This document shows, piece after piece, positions 13,401 to 28,100 of a stretch of 64,000 nucleotides of DNA. The translations under genes were made by a program, and so were the position numbers. The notes below the pieces were generated by a model that was not told the origin of the DNA, made no database searches, and saw nothing but the letters and a program-made list of their open reading frames with translations. This DNA comes from Prochilodus magdalenae (lineage: Eukaryota > Chordata > Actinopteri > Characiformes > Prochilodontidae): assembly GCA_024036415.1 (NCBI GenBank), contig JAMWET010003098.1, positions 62,001 through 126,000 on the forward strand, in the 5' to 3' direction. Each line of letters begins with the position of its first letter. Position 1 is the first letter of the stretch.

Positions 13401-16400
13401 AACATTCATAATTTGCTGTTTTCTTATTTACGGGAAATATGATTTTTTCATTGCAAATATCAGCTGAAATTTTACACTCATGCTTATTTTGGTATGTGGA
13501 TAATTTCTCACCATCGTGATTTTACAATGTATTGGTACACCACCCAACCCACCACCACACCCCACACCCCCAACACACACACTTCTAGCAACATATTCTC
13601 ATGGCTCAGCCTCATTACATAGCCACTTTTCCATGGCCATGCCTCCTGTGCTCCTAGAGCAGTATGGCTAGTGGTAGGAAGCTGCAATCTGTTCATTTGT
13701 CTGTGTTGGAGCTTTTGAAGGGAAATTCCACATATTTGCCAAAATGTCTATGTAATTCATTACCTGAGATGGGAACTCAGCTCTTTATGGTGGTGGTGAT
13801 GGAAACCACCCCTTTTTATCCCCTTCAACTCAGGATGTAGCCTAAAATCGTCTCAGATGTTCTCCAGCTTCTTGTTTCTGTGTACCTGTTCCTTCTTAAA
13901 CAGTGCAGTAGTTATATTCAGGTGCCTTTGGTGAATGGGTGATATCAGAAAATGCACACAGGAAGCCAACTTCAACCACATCAACTCTAAAAGGTCTTTC
14001 CACTGTTGAAACAGCCTTGCTTGATCTAACAACATCTTTCTCAGTCTTTGCTCATCAGGTCTTCTCCTTTTTTTCTGTTGCACAGCCATCACCTGTTCTT
14101 GACATTGTATGGAGTTCGGCACATACCACCCCTGCCCATGCAAGAATATGGACAGCCCCTGTTACTGATTGGCTGGATAAGAGAATTGTGTTTCTCTATG
14201 AGACATGATGTCTACAGCAGTAATATAGGCATTATTTGCAATTCAAAATGCGAACCTATATGTGTTTTCAAAAGTTGGTATATGAAGGCATTTTGACGAT
14301 GACAAAATAAAAAGCTTCCTTTGGGAACGAATTCACTAAATTATATAACTATACCACAATTATAATTATATATATTTTAATAGTTTAAAACCTTGTTCAA
14401 AATATTCTAAGAGCACCGAATCATAGGCCTAAAATTGTGAATTGAATTGAATGGAATTGTGAACTGAGTGTATCGCTACACCCCTAGTAGCCATTGATAC
14501 TACTATAGCTTTAAGAGATATTAATGGTGCCGTGCTTTGTTTCCGGCACATGAAATAGTTCTCTGATGTGTACACAGAAGATGTGGTGTAGAGTCTGGGT
14601 ACTGTAAAGAATGCCAGATGTGTTTTCTACACGGCCATTTGCAACCCTATGATGTACTGGTATACATCGAGACACTGTGATGGTTCACAAAAGCAACATG
14701 TGATAGATACAAAGTGCTGTACAGTCCGTCATATCTGTTGCTGCCTTGTTGTTGTTTCTGCAGTGTGGTATATGTAAATTCAGGGGGCATCATTTTGTAC
14801 ACCATGGCTATTACATACGTCTAGATTTCGAAATGGGCTAAATTTGTATTTAAAGCTGGAACAACATTGTTCAAGGTTCCAGGTATGTCAGTTCCATATA
14901 TCAAACTCTCCCTCTTCATCTATGCCAATATAAATACAGTTTTCTACTCTACAGCACCTTTATATACTTTTGGCATCTGGTTCCTATCACCACAAACTGG
15001 GGAACAAATCTGACTTGGTAAGTTTCTCTAGCACGTAGCCTTTATATTTTCTTTTACATCGTAATTGAATAAGGAAATTCCTCTTTAAACACGTGGTAGT
15101 GAATGACTGCTAAGTGAAAAAAACTACAGTCTGTTAACAGTTGGGGAAAAAAAAACATTTCCACAAAGTCATTATTGTCTGTAAAGGAGTTCAAAGATTA
15201 GAGTATGCGTCTTGGCAAACGCGTTCAAACGAAAGCAAATATGGCATAGATGTTAGAGAAGGTTACTTGAAGAGTTCTGATTGTAGGAAAGCAGGAAGTA
15301 AGGTTCTAAACTATTTACAGGGATTGTGAATTTATACTTGAGGACTACACCGAATCTATATATTCCCAAGTGCCTTAGACTGCACGGGGCCTCTGTGTGA
15401 GGACGGGGGAGTGGAAGGGGTACCACTGGGGGCTGAGCAACCCACCAGTAATGAGAGACAGAGGCTGAGGGAGAGGGGGCCCTCTGTCCTGCCCCATTTT
15501 CTCACTCAACCATTTTACTTCAGTACATTCTAGTCCACGGCCTTCCTGAACGCCCTTACATACATCCATCTCTAACCTCTCTTCCTTTCCCTCCATTTCT
15601 CCACCCCTCTTTTCCCCTCCCCCTTCTTTTACCTCCCTTTTCTTTTACCTCTCTCTTTCTGTTCTCCTCCCCTCACCTCACGTATTCAATTCTCTCTTTT
15701 CTTTCCTCCTCCTCCTGCCTGGCATGCAACACGTGTGTCAGAGCCGAGCGTGCCTACAGCACAAAGCCACACAAAGCAGGCGCAGTGTTTAGATGTACTT
15801 GCTAATGAGATCTAAGAGCGGACAGATGGAGGTAGAAAGCGTCTGTAGATGAGTATTGAGGTGCGAGTAGGTTGAGGGGTTAAGGAAAAAAGGACAGAAT
15901 TGGTGTAGGAAAAGAAAAAAAAGCAAGCGAGAGGCTAGTAGGAGGAGGAATGAGTTAGAAGAAGAAAGGGAGGGAGGAAGAAAGAGTGCAGCTGGTAGGA
16001 TCTGAGTGGAGACTGAAGGCTGATATTAGAGACTGCAGCTTTCACTGTGCTCCAAACCAGATGCTGAGGACTCTGAGGCAAGCCTCCATCTGGAGAGAGA
16101 TCGACACAGACACACTGTGTAAAAGGGGAAGAGAGAGAGAGAGGAGGGAAGTAGATTAGGTTCTGTCCATTGTTGTGTTTAGTTCTGGGTTTAATTCTGT
16201 CTCTGAGGCAGTCATTGTTCTGGTGTCAGAGGAGAGAAGCAGGCAAGGAACATGGCCCTGAGTCATGGAGTGTGACATTGATTTTTACAAACATTTTGCA
16301 TGGCTTAAAAAGGTAAGCCTGACTGCGCTGATGCTTTCTCTTCTTCCTCTTTTGCTCATGACTTCCTCTATATTTAGCATGTTTTGATCATTTTTTAAGT

Positions 16401-19400
16401 TTTATTGTTTACACTGTTGAAAGCCGATGTATGTTTATGCTCGATCCTTTCTAGGAGATGAATTTCAGATGAAGTTTGATAACACTGATGACAAAAGATA
16501 AACCTCTAAGGGTTGAGTGAGCATGAATGGGTGACTTAGTTAATAAGGGTGCTTTGTGAAAGAAGGAGGAGCTTAAAAGCACCTTCCAGAGAAGAAGTGG
16601 CAGCCAGTACAAGCTGATAAAAGTGCCCCATCCAAGCTGATGAACATGGCCAGCTCCATGCCCATCCAAAGTTCAGAAGTCTTTGGGCTTATTATATTAT
16701 TATTTAATATCGTTATTACTCTCCATCATTATTATTTTAATCTTAAAACATATGGGGTATGGATTATTGAGGATCTACAGTGGAAGAACTGTTCAAGTTC
16801 CGAAGTTATGACTGTGAGATGTTGACTTATGGGCCCACATGCAAGACCACAGACTTTAAAAGGTTAGGTACAGGACTGTGGGTATTTAGCAGCATATTTT
16901 GGAATAAAAGTAGCACACATTATTTTATCACACAGTCACACTTATAATATTTGGCCCAAATAAACCATATTTTGATCTATTGTTAATGGAGTCTGATTGC
17001 TCTATCCAAGATTACAGTGCTTGCCAAATGATAATGGGATGTTTGCCTATGTGCTGGACCAGGCCTATCTTGTTTATGCAGTGTTTAGATGGCAATAAAT
17101 AAATAAGTGTGATTCACTTAATTTAGTAGACGATTTATTAAATGCGACTGTTAGCCCTTCTTCAGTAGTCTTCCTCTGATCTTTGGCATTTACAGATTAT
17201 ATCCAGAGTGAAGCCTGATGGTCTGGGCAGGATAAAACCCAGTGAAATCAGGTTTTGACAAAATGAAAATATGGTAATGTAGAAGAGGAGTAGAAGAGGT
17301 GTCAGCACAATACAGGATCTGATCAGAGGTTTAGACACACCTAAAGACTCTACAGGTTTACATCTAACACTTCCAACTGATGAGGTGTCTGAAACAATAT
17401 GTATCCTGGTATATTCCACATATAGTCTTTATGCATCACGGTATTATATTTGTGCCATATCGCCACCGCTTATATATTGTCGCTGTCCAAAGAAAAACAG
17501 GTATCTCCAAAATGACAACTTTACAGGAGAGGACAAAAACCTAATTTCATTTGAATGGAAGTCAGTGGAACCAGACGTCTTTCCAAACTGTTTTGGGCCA
17601 TTTCTGTTGGTCCATTTATCATGAAATTCACACACAGTGTAAACACCAGCGCATGTGATCAAATGAGTCATAAAAGTAAAAATCAACAAAAATGGAGATA
17701 CATGGTTTTCTTTGGACAGTGACGATATATTTATCTCTTTTTTGCACGGTTTAAAAGCTCTAGTTACTCTTTTAACTTTCTAGTCAATTTAGTAAATATT
17801 CATGATGGACAGACTAATGGAACTGATCCAAAACTACCTAGCAAAAGATATATCAACCTCCACTGCACGTTAAGAAAGCTGTTGTGTCCTCCTGCAAAGC
17901 TCCATTCTGGAGGGTTTTTAAGGTAGACTGAAATTCAGTGAGTCCTGTTTTATAGTTTGACATCTTCACTTTAATTCTGACGTAAAGCTAAAAATAAGGA
18001 AACTTTCCATGAATAGCTGTGTCTAAACTTTTGACTGGTACTGTACAACTGTATAGCAACAAGCTATAGCTTTTACTGGCAAGTGTCAAAAACACGAAAC
18101 ACGTGCAACCCACATCCTGTTTCATGCAATGTAAACATATAGTTATGAAAGTTGACAGCTGTGGAAAATCTTAACAGCCGGCTTAAGCAAATGCAATCAG
18201 CTCAAACAATCGCAGCCTGGTATTTATGGAGCAAATTGTACAGGCCGAATGTAGGTGTCCTGTTTTATGCAGGTTCTTCAGAACAGTTCTGCATTCGATT
18301 GTTAAAAGTTAATGGAAGAGAAATTGAGGAGAATTTTTCACTGCAAATCTGTATAATTACCTTTGTGCTTCTATATCAGTCACTGGAGTCCACTGTATAG
18401 GAAAGTATCGTACAGAATAACACAATACAGTGTTTTCACTGTGCTTTGTATGATTGTTTACAAAGCAGTAGCAGTAGGTATAAACCTCTTCACACATTCA
18501 CAGCAGTATTTCAAACATCACTGACATATTCCACCAACTCCCTCATTCCTGTTGCCTTGTGTTAGCTATTAAAACCCTGAAAGCAAAACCTCTTAAGAAA
18601 TTCTTCTGTCACTGGGCCATCTCTAGACGTGTGGGCAGGACTGAAGTTGAGTTTCTTCATCCAGCACAGAAATAGAATTAGAGGCTGAGCTCAGTTTGGG
18701 GCTGAAACTGGAACAGCTGATGGATAAGCCTCTCTCTGGGGCTGGCAGGAATTATGGGTCATTGCTGCTGTGGGCCTCTCGGCGTACACAGTTAAAAAGA
18801 GGGATATTTCCTCTGACCATTTAAAGTTTCAGTAAATGTAAACGTATCCGTATGTAAACGTAACTTTATCTGTGTCTGACCACTGGTCCACACAGGTCAA
18901 CCTGCGGGCACTCGGAAACAATGAGAGCTATCAAGAACGGCTGTGTCGACTAGAGGGAGATAAAGAATCTCTAGTGCTGCAGGTAAGATGTGGCGGTTGG
19001 TTGTGTTGTGATGTTATGTGTGTGTGTGCGTGTGTGTACAAGGATTGTGTCCACATGTAACCTACAGTGTCAGGACCAACAAACTGATGAAAGTGTTTGT
19101 TTGTTTTACCACAGACTCTGTGTGTTAACAGTGCAATAAGTGATAACAGAGCTATACATTTATGTCTTTTTTAATGTTTTTATCATAAATGCTTTTTCCT
19201 AGTTTGACCCTTCAAATCCAGCTGCTAATGCACCAAATGCTAAAATGGATGGTATACACTCTATAACAGAGTCAGCAGTTGTAATCCTCTCTTTGGAATT
19301 CAGCTTATAAAGCAATACCTTCGGCATCTTACAGTTCTTTTCATGTTTAGCTCCTCATTAAAATCCAGCTGTCATATGGGAAATAATATCGGTATTGAAT

Positions 19401-21046
19401 TACTGAAGGTAAGTACGTTCTGATGAAGCTGATTTGTCAGTCATTGTTGGTCCATTCATCATTAAATTTTCACACAGCATAAATAGCAGCTGCTTTGTTT
19501 AAATGATGCATAAAAGTAAAAAATTTACTATATAAACTGTATATTTAACATGTAGTTTGGAAATATTGTGCAGAAATGCTCCAAAATGAAGGAAATGTAG
19601 TCTTATTTGGATTTTATAAAAAAGGGTAAACATATTTTAAAGGTACTATACTGGACAGGAGTAAATCTGTTGTGTGTATATCACAGAGTTTTTATGTCAT
19701 AGGTGTTTTATGCACAGATTTTTTGATTAGCTCCTCATGTCCCGGACATTAATTCTTTAAACACTGCTGAATCATTAAACTGTTCCAAATTGTCTACTAA
19801 AAAAATCAGACAGTCAGTGAATCAGTGAACAGTGAGACTACTGCAGCTTTAGTTTCATTACATATATTTACCACCACAACTATAACCCTTGCCATGACCT
19901 CTATACAGAGGGGATTGAATAACCAGTGGATGATTATGAGTGTGCTCTATAAGATCTCTGTGGTGGGCCTGAGAAGCATTACGTACCGTAATCTTGCGAA
20001 GCTGAGTTGCACAGGAAGGTTGATATTCCTCTGCTTTGTCTCGTGTTTGAATGGTTATGATTGTGACTGATGGTCACCTGTGCCTGAGCCAAGCACCAGT
20101 AACAAACAGGCAATTAGTCAAGTTGCTTAACTGGATTTTGTAGTTCTGCTAGAGCTTTCAGTTTAAACTATATCACAGTGTCTTTATGATTCTTAAAGGT
20201 TTAAGGCAAGTCATGCATGTTTTTCTCAGGATTAAAAGCTCAGAATGCATTGCACTGTTGAAACACACAGGACTGGGCTTGCTATGGCTTATTGGGTGTT
20301 GATGTTGTGTTTTGGATGTATCAAATACAGGAGCAGTTCACAAGAACAGTACCCGATGAAGGAAATGTCCTGAGCCTTTGTTTGAATTGCTGTCATTATT
20401 TATGTAATGCTAGGTGTAGCGATTCGCAGATTTCTCAATATCATTATTTCACAATGTGGAGTATTTATTTATCTGTCATGTTAATACATCAAACCTCAAC
20501 TGCCAAAACAAGTCTCTGGTATGTAACACAAGCAAGTTATATTCTTAGAAGACCAATTTAATCCTTTAAACCCCCAGACTTACTATACTAGGCATGTTGT
20601 TCAGTAACTACATAGCGCAGTAGTCCTCAGTGCAATGCAGTGCAAGTAATAAAAATAACATTTAAAAATATGACTGCTCCTATATAGCATTCCTAAATGG
20701 TTTAAAATTAATTAATTAAATTACTATTAATTAGGTCATAAAACCATAAGATCAATAATAATACCACAATACATCTAAAATGGCAGCAATACCCTGCTGT
20801 TTGGTGAACAGTGAACCCACATTTGTTTATACTGTTAAAGCTTCGATTTTAATGATTACTGATTTTATGTGTAAAGTGTTTATGACTTACTAATAACCAT
20901 TAATAAACTAATTCTAAACATTTATAGGACACTTATTTTACTGTGGTAACAAATTCAGTCTTAAGTTAAATTAAAAGTAATTTAATGAATTGGTTTCCCA
21001 ATTTGTTTGATTGTACTCAGTATATTGTAGCCAAAGGTTCTCATAA

Positions 21047-21103
<57 letters not shown>

Positions 21104-22077
21104 ATATTATATATTATATATATATAAATTTGAGCTTACTGAGAAAACAGTGACTGTAGTATCTTGTTTTAAACTGAAACTGTTTTGGGATCCTTACTTT
21201 CACTTTTACTTTTGGGACCCTCTCTCTTTTACAAGATATCTCTAGTCTAAGAGGGTGAGCACTTTCTGCTAGAAGGCTGTTGAGGGCTAGGATTCCAACT
21301 CAGGATCTTCTGACGAATGTGCAAATGTATGATTCAAGACTGTTGCAACACTCTGGAAGAATATCATCCCTGTCCAGTAAAAACAAGCATCTGTAAAATT
21401 GGATTCTTGGATCTGCCAGTAGGGATGGGCCATATAGCGTAAGAGTATTACAACAAATCAAATAGAACCTGTAATGCTAGATAGAGTAGTGTGATAATAA
21501 ACCCACAGCTATAATGATTTTCAGCTATAATGACTGCATAGAACTAAATGCTGTATTTATATTTACTTGACATGAAAATTGCAGTTAGTCAGTGTTCTTT
21601 AAATGCTAAATTGTAATTTATCACAATAACTTGCCTTGTCCACCAGCTACCTGGCATTTTTATTTATTGATTGATTTTATTTGTTTGGTATTTGCCTCTG
21701 GGTTTAATACACAGTCTGCCAGTGGTTTTGGTGTAAGGTGATTATCTCTTTAAAGGCCAGAGTACACCGAGTGAACAGGCACAAACATGTTTGCTGTTGT
21801 CCAGAAAGTGTTTTGTACAGGCAAGCCAAATGAACTTGAGTGAAATGAACACACCTTGTCTGTGTTGGTCTGGTTGTGTTCTGAAGAAATTGTCAGATTT
21901 ATAACAGGTTTATTGCATAGAACCTGTCTGTTTGGTTCACAGCATGCATTACCTTGCAAAAAAGAGAATATCAGTATAAGTTGCATAACCCTCCTGTCAT
22001 TTATGTCACCATACCCCATGCTAAGCAAAGTAAGCTAATGGTGTTAGCTGGTGTAAAGGGAAAGTGCTGACTCGACT

Positions 22078-22128
<51 letters not shown>

Positions 22129-22144
22129 CTCACTTGTTCGTTCG

Positions 22145-22194
<50 letters not shown>

Positions 22195-25100
22195 TACACG
22201 CATATATACAAACACTCAGGTGAGTGTGTTGACAGACCAGGTGGAGGCTCAGGGAGAGAAGATCAGAGACTTGGAGAGTTCTTTGGAAGAGCACCAGCAC
22301 AAGCTCAACTCCACAGAAGAAATGCTACAACAGGTAACATGCATAATCCCTCCTTACTATATGCTCCTGACGAACCAGAAATTGTCTTGCTTCTTCATTG
22401 TATAGCAACTGTTATCCACCTACACTTAAGAAAACAGTAGCTGATACCATTTCTCCAGTGATCACTGTTGTTGTAAATGTGTGGAAGTCAGTTTGTGAAG
22501 TCTCATTAATGCTAAAGTGAACACAGGCACTTTGTTGAATTTACCTCCATTTTTTACTTTGATGTTTTTTCATGTGCTGTGTCTTTGAGAGTGCTTTTGT
22601 TGAGAGAATTGCTGGATTTTTAAAAGAGTTTATTCTTTAGCCTGCAGTTAAATGTTTTGCTGGTATCTATGTGGAAGAGTTTGGAAGTTTGGAGCTTCAC
22701 AGGTGGAAATTCCTTAATGAGATTCCAATGTGTCAGTGTTCATATTGCCTTGACAACCCAAATATTTGAAGGGGGTTGCAGTTTTCCAGGGTTGAGATAT
22801 GACTGGGCTTGTGCCCAGTCATGATGGAATGGTCAGTCCAGGAAAGCAGCTTCAGCTTCAGGGTTTCATCGGCCAGTTAATTAAACCTGTCGAATAACAC
22901 AAGTATGAAGTAGAGTTGGCAGGCCAATACTGATCAGGCAGTCTTGTAGAGTCTCCCTGCCCTCATCCATCAGTCCTTTAGTTCTAAGATGCCCAGACGA
23001 AAGATGCCCAGTGACAAAATGCATCCCCAACACAAAATACTGTCACCCCTATACTTCGCTGTAGGGATGGTACTTGTTGAGGAATGTGCAGGGTTGGGTT
23101 TGTGTATAGTGTTTGGATTATAAAGCTCTGTTTCGTCTCATCTGAGCACAAATCTTTATTCCACACTGTAGCTGGGTCACTCTGATGTGTTCTGGTGGTT
23201 TTTCTTCAGTAGTGGCTCATTTATAGCTATCCACCCATATAGGCTAGTTGTTGGTGGAGCTGTTGATATCATTGACTTGTGCACGCTCACTCCAGTTTCA
23301 GCCATTGATCTCTGCTAATTCCTTCAAAGTGATTGTTGGCCTCTCTGTGGATTTCCTCACAAGTCCTTGACTTGCTCTGATGTTGAGTTCTGGGGACTGG
23401 CCTTGTCTAGGTAGTGCTGAGTGGTATTATGCAGCTTCCATTTTCTTCACAGCTGCTTTAGAATACTCTTCTTCCAAAATATATCTGTTCTAAAATATAT
23501 GGTTCTGAGGAATCCTACTTGAATCTATTTTTTATGCAGAAATTGTGATTTTTCTTTAAAGATTTAACCGCAGAGTCCCAAAACTCCATTGTATTTCTAT
23601 TGAATAAGATATATACAGTATATAATCTCAATGAAAACCATGTCTCCTTCTCCATGTGATTTCTGTTCCTCATTGTTTGAATGCAGGAGCTGGCCGTTAC
23701 AAAATTTAATGTAGAATGGACCAATACAAATACTCTGAAATTACTATATATAGACTCAACCAGAACATAAAGAACATTTATCCCTCACCTGTAAAGTCAC
23801 TTCTGCGAAGTTATTCTGTAAAGTAATTTCTAAGGGACTATGGGACATTCCTATTGGGTGTTCTTCAACATTTGGCTTAGGTTACCCCAAGAAATGCTCA
23901 CTGAACATAGAAATTAGAGGGGATAACTGATGACAAGAGAAAAAAGAGGTACAGCCAAAAAACAGTGGGATCAAAATGAAGCGATCACTCATTTACTGCA
24001 TTGGCAGTTAACATGGAACTCTTCTAATGCACTGTGTATATAGGGCAGCCGCCAGTCGTAAGAAATCCTCATCAGATATCTAGTGTATTATGGAAGACTG
24101 CTGAGCTAATTGTGCACCGTTTACAAGTTTTCCATCTGATCTCAAAATGAAGGCGCATTTTCACTTTGTAGTGCATGTGCAAACCTAGTTTGCCTGCAGA
24201 GTTAATTGCACATTTCTATTTTATTTTCCTTCCTTTTTAAAAGCACGGCTCCTGATTGAATCTGCAGCTTTGGCTTCTGTGATGGGAAGTATTTTTAGTG
24301 CGTTTGCCTGAGATGTGGTCATTATGAGGTTTTGGCCTTCAAAACTAAATCTGATTCCAGTGACACAGCTCTAATATTTTCCATGTGCAGTCTCAGAAGG
24401 CACAAAGTGTGCTTAAAGCCGAGCTGCGCAGTCGAGCGTATGAAATACTTTCTCGGGCTGCTCCACGTGACAAAATACATTGCTGCTTAGAATCGCCCTT
24501 AGGCCAGTCAATGAAGTCAGTGTCTTTTAAGCCGAGTGGGTATAGTCCATACTGTTGTTTTAGTCACTGATATTCGATGTGAGTTTTAGGTGTGTTTATG
24601 TGAACTTCCCTTATTTTTTCAACTTCGCAATGACTGCCCACAGCTCTCACACAAATGGAAAACCACCTGCCCGTGTGCAAACCCGCTGCAGGTCTGGAGG
24701 AACTTTTTGCCTCCAGCTCTCTCATGTGTCATTCCCTCATAGAGAGGGGAAGTAAATATAGCACTCATAGTCTGTGTATATTTAGCCAAAGTGAAGCCGA
24801 GTCTCGCCAGAGTTTGGGGATTTGTTTGAACCCACTGAGCAAAGGTCTTTGAACAAAGAGCTCTGCGTCCGAGTTTACATGTGTGTCTGTGTGTTTACGA
24901 ACTTCATAGGAGCTTCTGAGCAGAACGGCTCTTGAGTCCCAGAAACTGGATCTAATAGATGAGGTTTCTTATCTGAAACTGAAGCTGGTGGGCATGGAGG
25001 AGAGGCAGAACCACAACGTGGAGAGGCAACACAAAGCTGAGGTACCGTATTCCTCCTAACCCTCTAATAAGCTGAGCCTTGGGCAGGCTTGTAGTGCTTA

Positions 25101-28100
25101 TAATGAAGTATGTGTAAGCTGTAAAGTTCATAATAGGACTGCACTTTGGCTAATGTTCACTCATAAAACACTTAATGTAACATCAATATAATGGAGCTGT
25201 GTGTGTTTTGAGGGCTGGTTTAAACGTGTTAGGCATGGGAACAGATCAGGCTCTCACTTCCCACTTCTAAGTCTGGAGGCAAAAAAGACTTTAGAGTCCT
25301 TTTATTTGTATTTCTTTTGCAGGACTGGTTTCTCAGTGTAGTGAGTAAAGTGCTCCATAACAACAGGTTCAGGTTCAAATTCATTCCCAGGACACTGACT
25401 AAGATTACTGGCCTTTGGATAAGGGTTCTAATGTATGTGCACTCTTATTGTGTCCTTAAATAAAAATCTTATTTTTTTAAAAATCTATTTTTACTGAACT
25501 TCTTTTAATAAAGCTTATGTTATGGATGTTATATGTTATGTTATATATAATAGATCATCAGGGAGAAGAGCACAATGATTCTACCTGCAGCTTTTCTTGT
25601 TATTTAAATAACCCTTAAATCTGTTTAACCTTGTTAGTTCATGTGTCTGGTCATATTAAACTTAATTAATGATATTCCAATAGTTCCAATAAAAGTTTTT
25701 TCTAATATTCCTTCATAATGTATCGATGTGTAAGAGACTCCACCTCTAAATGTCTTGATGACATTAGTGGCTGTGGAAAAAGTAAGAAGTTATATAATGT
25801 TAATTATAATGTTATTAAGCAGTAATATGTTATAGCCCACCGCCATTATGATTTCCCATTCACAGAGCCTTTAAAGAGTGTTTGTTTTTACACTAGGAGC
25901 GTCTGCTCTTTCTAGATTACAACCCCCATTTACATAGATATAAGCAGCAAGCTTTTTGCAACCTCAAATTTGCGGCTTTCTTAGACTAATTGCAGCTCTT
26001 GTAAAAGAAATGTGTGTGTGTCAGGTGTAATTGCTATGTTGGCCATGACAGCTAGTGTTTGTTGATGTAAAGTATATCTTGCCTTGGGGTCCGTGATGTG
26101 ATTGCTGTGTGTGTGAGTGTGTGTGTGTGTGTGTGTGTCAAACAAATTAGTGTTAAACACAGGTCTGGAAATGGCCAGGTTTTATTGGGGGAACAATATT
26201 AATGTTGGTGTCATTGAAATAGCATGAAATATAATGATATTTTTCAGTCAAACAATAAATGCTTGAATCTTGTGCATATTGAAGTGTGTTTCATATGAAT
26301 TCCCATTGCTTCTGAAGCTTAAAGTAATGTGTAAATATTGCTAACATAGAAATCACTGGCCAGTCCCTACAGCATATACATGTAAACTGTGCTGCAAATA
26401 GAGGCTGTTTAAATTTCACAGTGTCTGTGACGTCCAACTTATATACACGCATCTATGTATTCAGCATGCACTAGGCGGAAGGAATATATTCGGGAAACAG
26501 GATAAAGGTTACCAGAAACTATAAATTATGAAAGATTTAGACTAATATGAGCAATATTACTTAGGCTACACGTACAGAAGTAGGGTAACACAGTAAGGGT
26601 CCAGGCTGCCAGACGTCTGGGCATGGAGTTGTAGAGGTCCTAATGGTGTCCTGTGATAATCCATCCCATGCAGCTTGAATATTCTCGCACAGATGTTGTG
26701 GCGGGGTGGAGATGGAGTGACGCCAGGCCTTCTGTATGTGTAATGTGTGACAATAAACCTTTCATCTTGGCTCTGGTGCCTCCACACGTGGATTAATTGG
26801 TTGTTTACATCATAACAAAGTGGGACTGAAGACAACCCACCGCTGCTGCGTCATTCAGTGACAGTGGCACAACACCATTGCAGTCTTTGGTGATGTTGAC
26901 ATGGTACTTCACTAGCAAAAATGCTAACAACACAAAAGTAGGTAGTCATGGAAAGCATGAGCAACATGATGAGCGTATATAGCCAGTCAGGTACAATGCT
27001 AAGGCCTGTTTTCACTTGTCACATGCATGGCTGAGCTTGAAACTTGAATCATTCGCATGTTTCACGATGTCAAATCTACCCACCAAGTTTTCTTTCTGAC
27101 AGCTGAGTCCTTCTGGGTGCAACTTTTGTTCAAAGCCACGTGTAATTCTAATAATACGAAATAATTTTCCAAAGATGAAAACCATTTATGTAAAAAATCA
27201 TTTGTAGTACTTAAAACCACAGAAATACTATGAGTAGAAGTTAATTTTAAAATAAAAATAAAATGCAAGAAAAGTGAAGTACCTTTTAAATTAAAGACTT
27301 GAAAGCTTAACTGTTTTTTCATTGAACCTTAAGTTCAGGAGCATGAGGACTTGTCAAATAAGGACTCTTTTGTATTTTTAAAAATATTAAACAAACTTGC
27401 TTGTGTATGGTGCGGTCAACATAATTACAAGGTCAAAACTGTTCAGTGGCCATTCGGATACATTTTCTTATATATTTAAATATCTATCACACAAGGGCTG
27501 ACGTTACAGGGCTACTGTTTTCAACAAACACATGAATCATCTGAAGCATATTAATTATATACAGTAGACTAGACTTTCAAATTAGTACTAATTATATAGA
27601 GTAGACATACAAATCATTGCTAAGGTGCACAAACACACTGCTGCAGAATGTCGAGACTGGGATGGCAAATTATGCTGCACTGCGACTTTCCTTTTGGCCG
27701 AGTGGGCAGTAGGCTGGACTTGGGGTGCGATCATGCACAGCCTTCAGGAAACCACTACATGCATCTTCCCAATGAAAGGCATTGCCTGGGTTTCAAAATC
27801 TGAGACAGAATGATGTTCCGTCCAGACTTTTCCGTCCTGAAATTTCCACCCTGGTTACACACTTAAACTGGTCAAGGCCTATTACGATTTGAGAAGCAGG
27901 CCTGTAGTTTAGTGTGGTAAGGTTTTTGCTCTGAGTTATTAGCCTTTTTATAGTCTAGATACACATGCTGTCTTGAGTGGTTGATGGAGTAGTTGTTGAA
28001 GCTGATCTATATTTTAATCTGGGCACACCACACTAGCTCTACCAATCCTCTGACAACTGCTGGGCTTCATTCAAATTGAAAGAATGGCAGCAATCTCACT

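Larger units (their letters stand above)
13251..18895 (+). other. ppfibp2 intron 2
   Basis: A 5.6-kb intron. Contains a pyrimidine-rich tract (15575-15720), a purine-rich tract (15880-16150), the putative alternative first exon ending at 16312, and a TIR transposon at 17311-18045. The rest is unremarkable. Confidence 0.8.
18983..22219 (+). other. ppfibp2 intron 3
   Basis: Contains a dispersed repeat fragment near 19440-19540 (TGTTGGTCCATTCATCATTAA, related to 17590), a (CA)n tract and a long (TC)n tract next to exon 4. No other coding block. Confidence 0.75.

Noticed and set aside
22021..22405. Arg/Glu- and Ser/Leu-repeat frames around 22.1 kb
   Set aside because: Translation of the (TC)n microsatellite; only 22220-22333 is coding.
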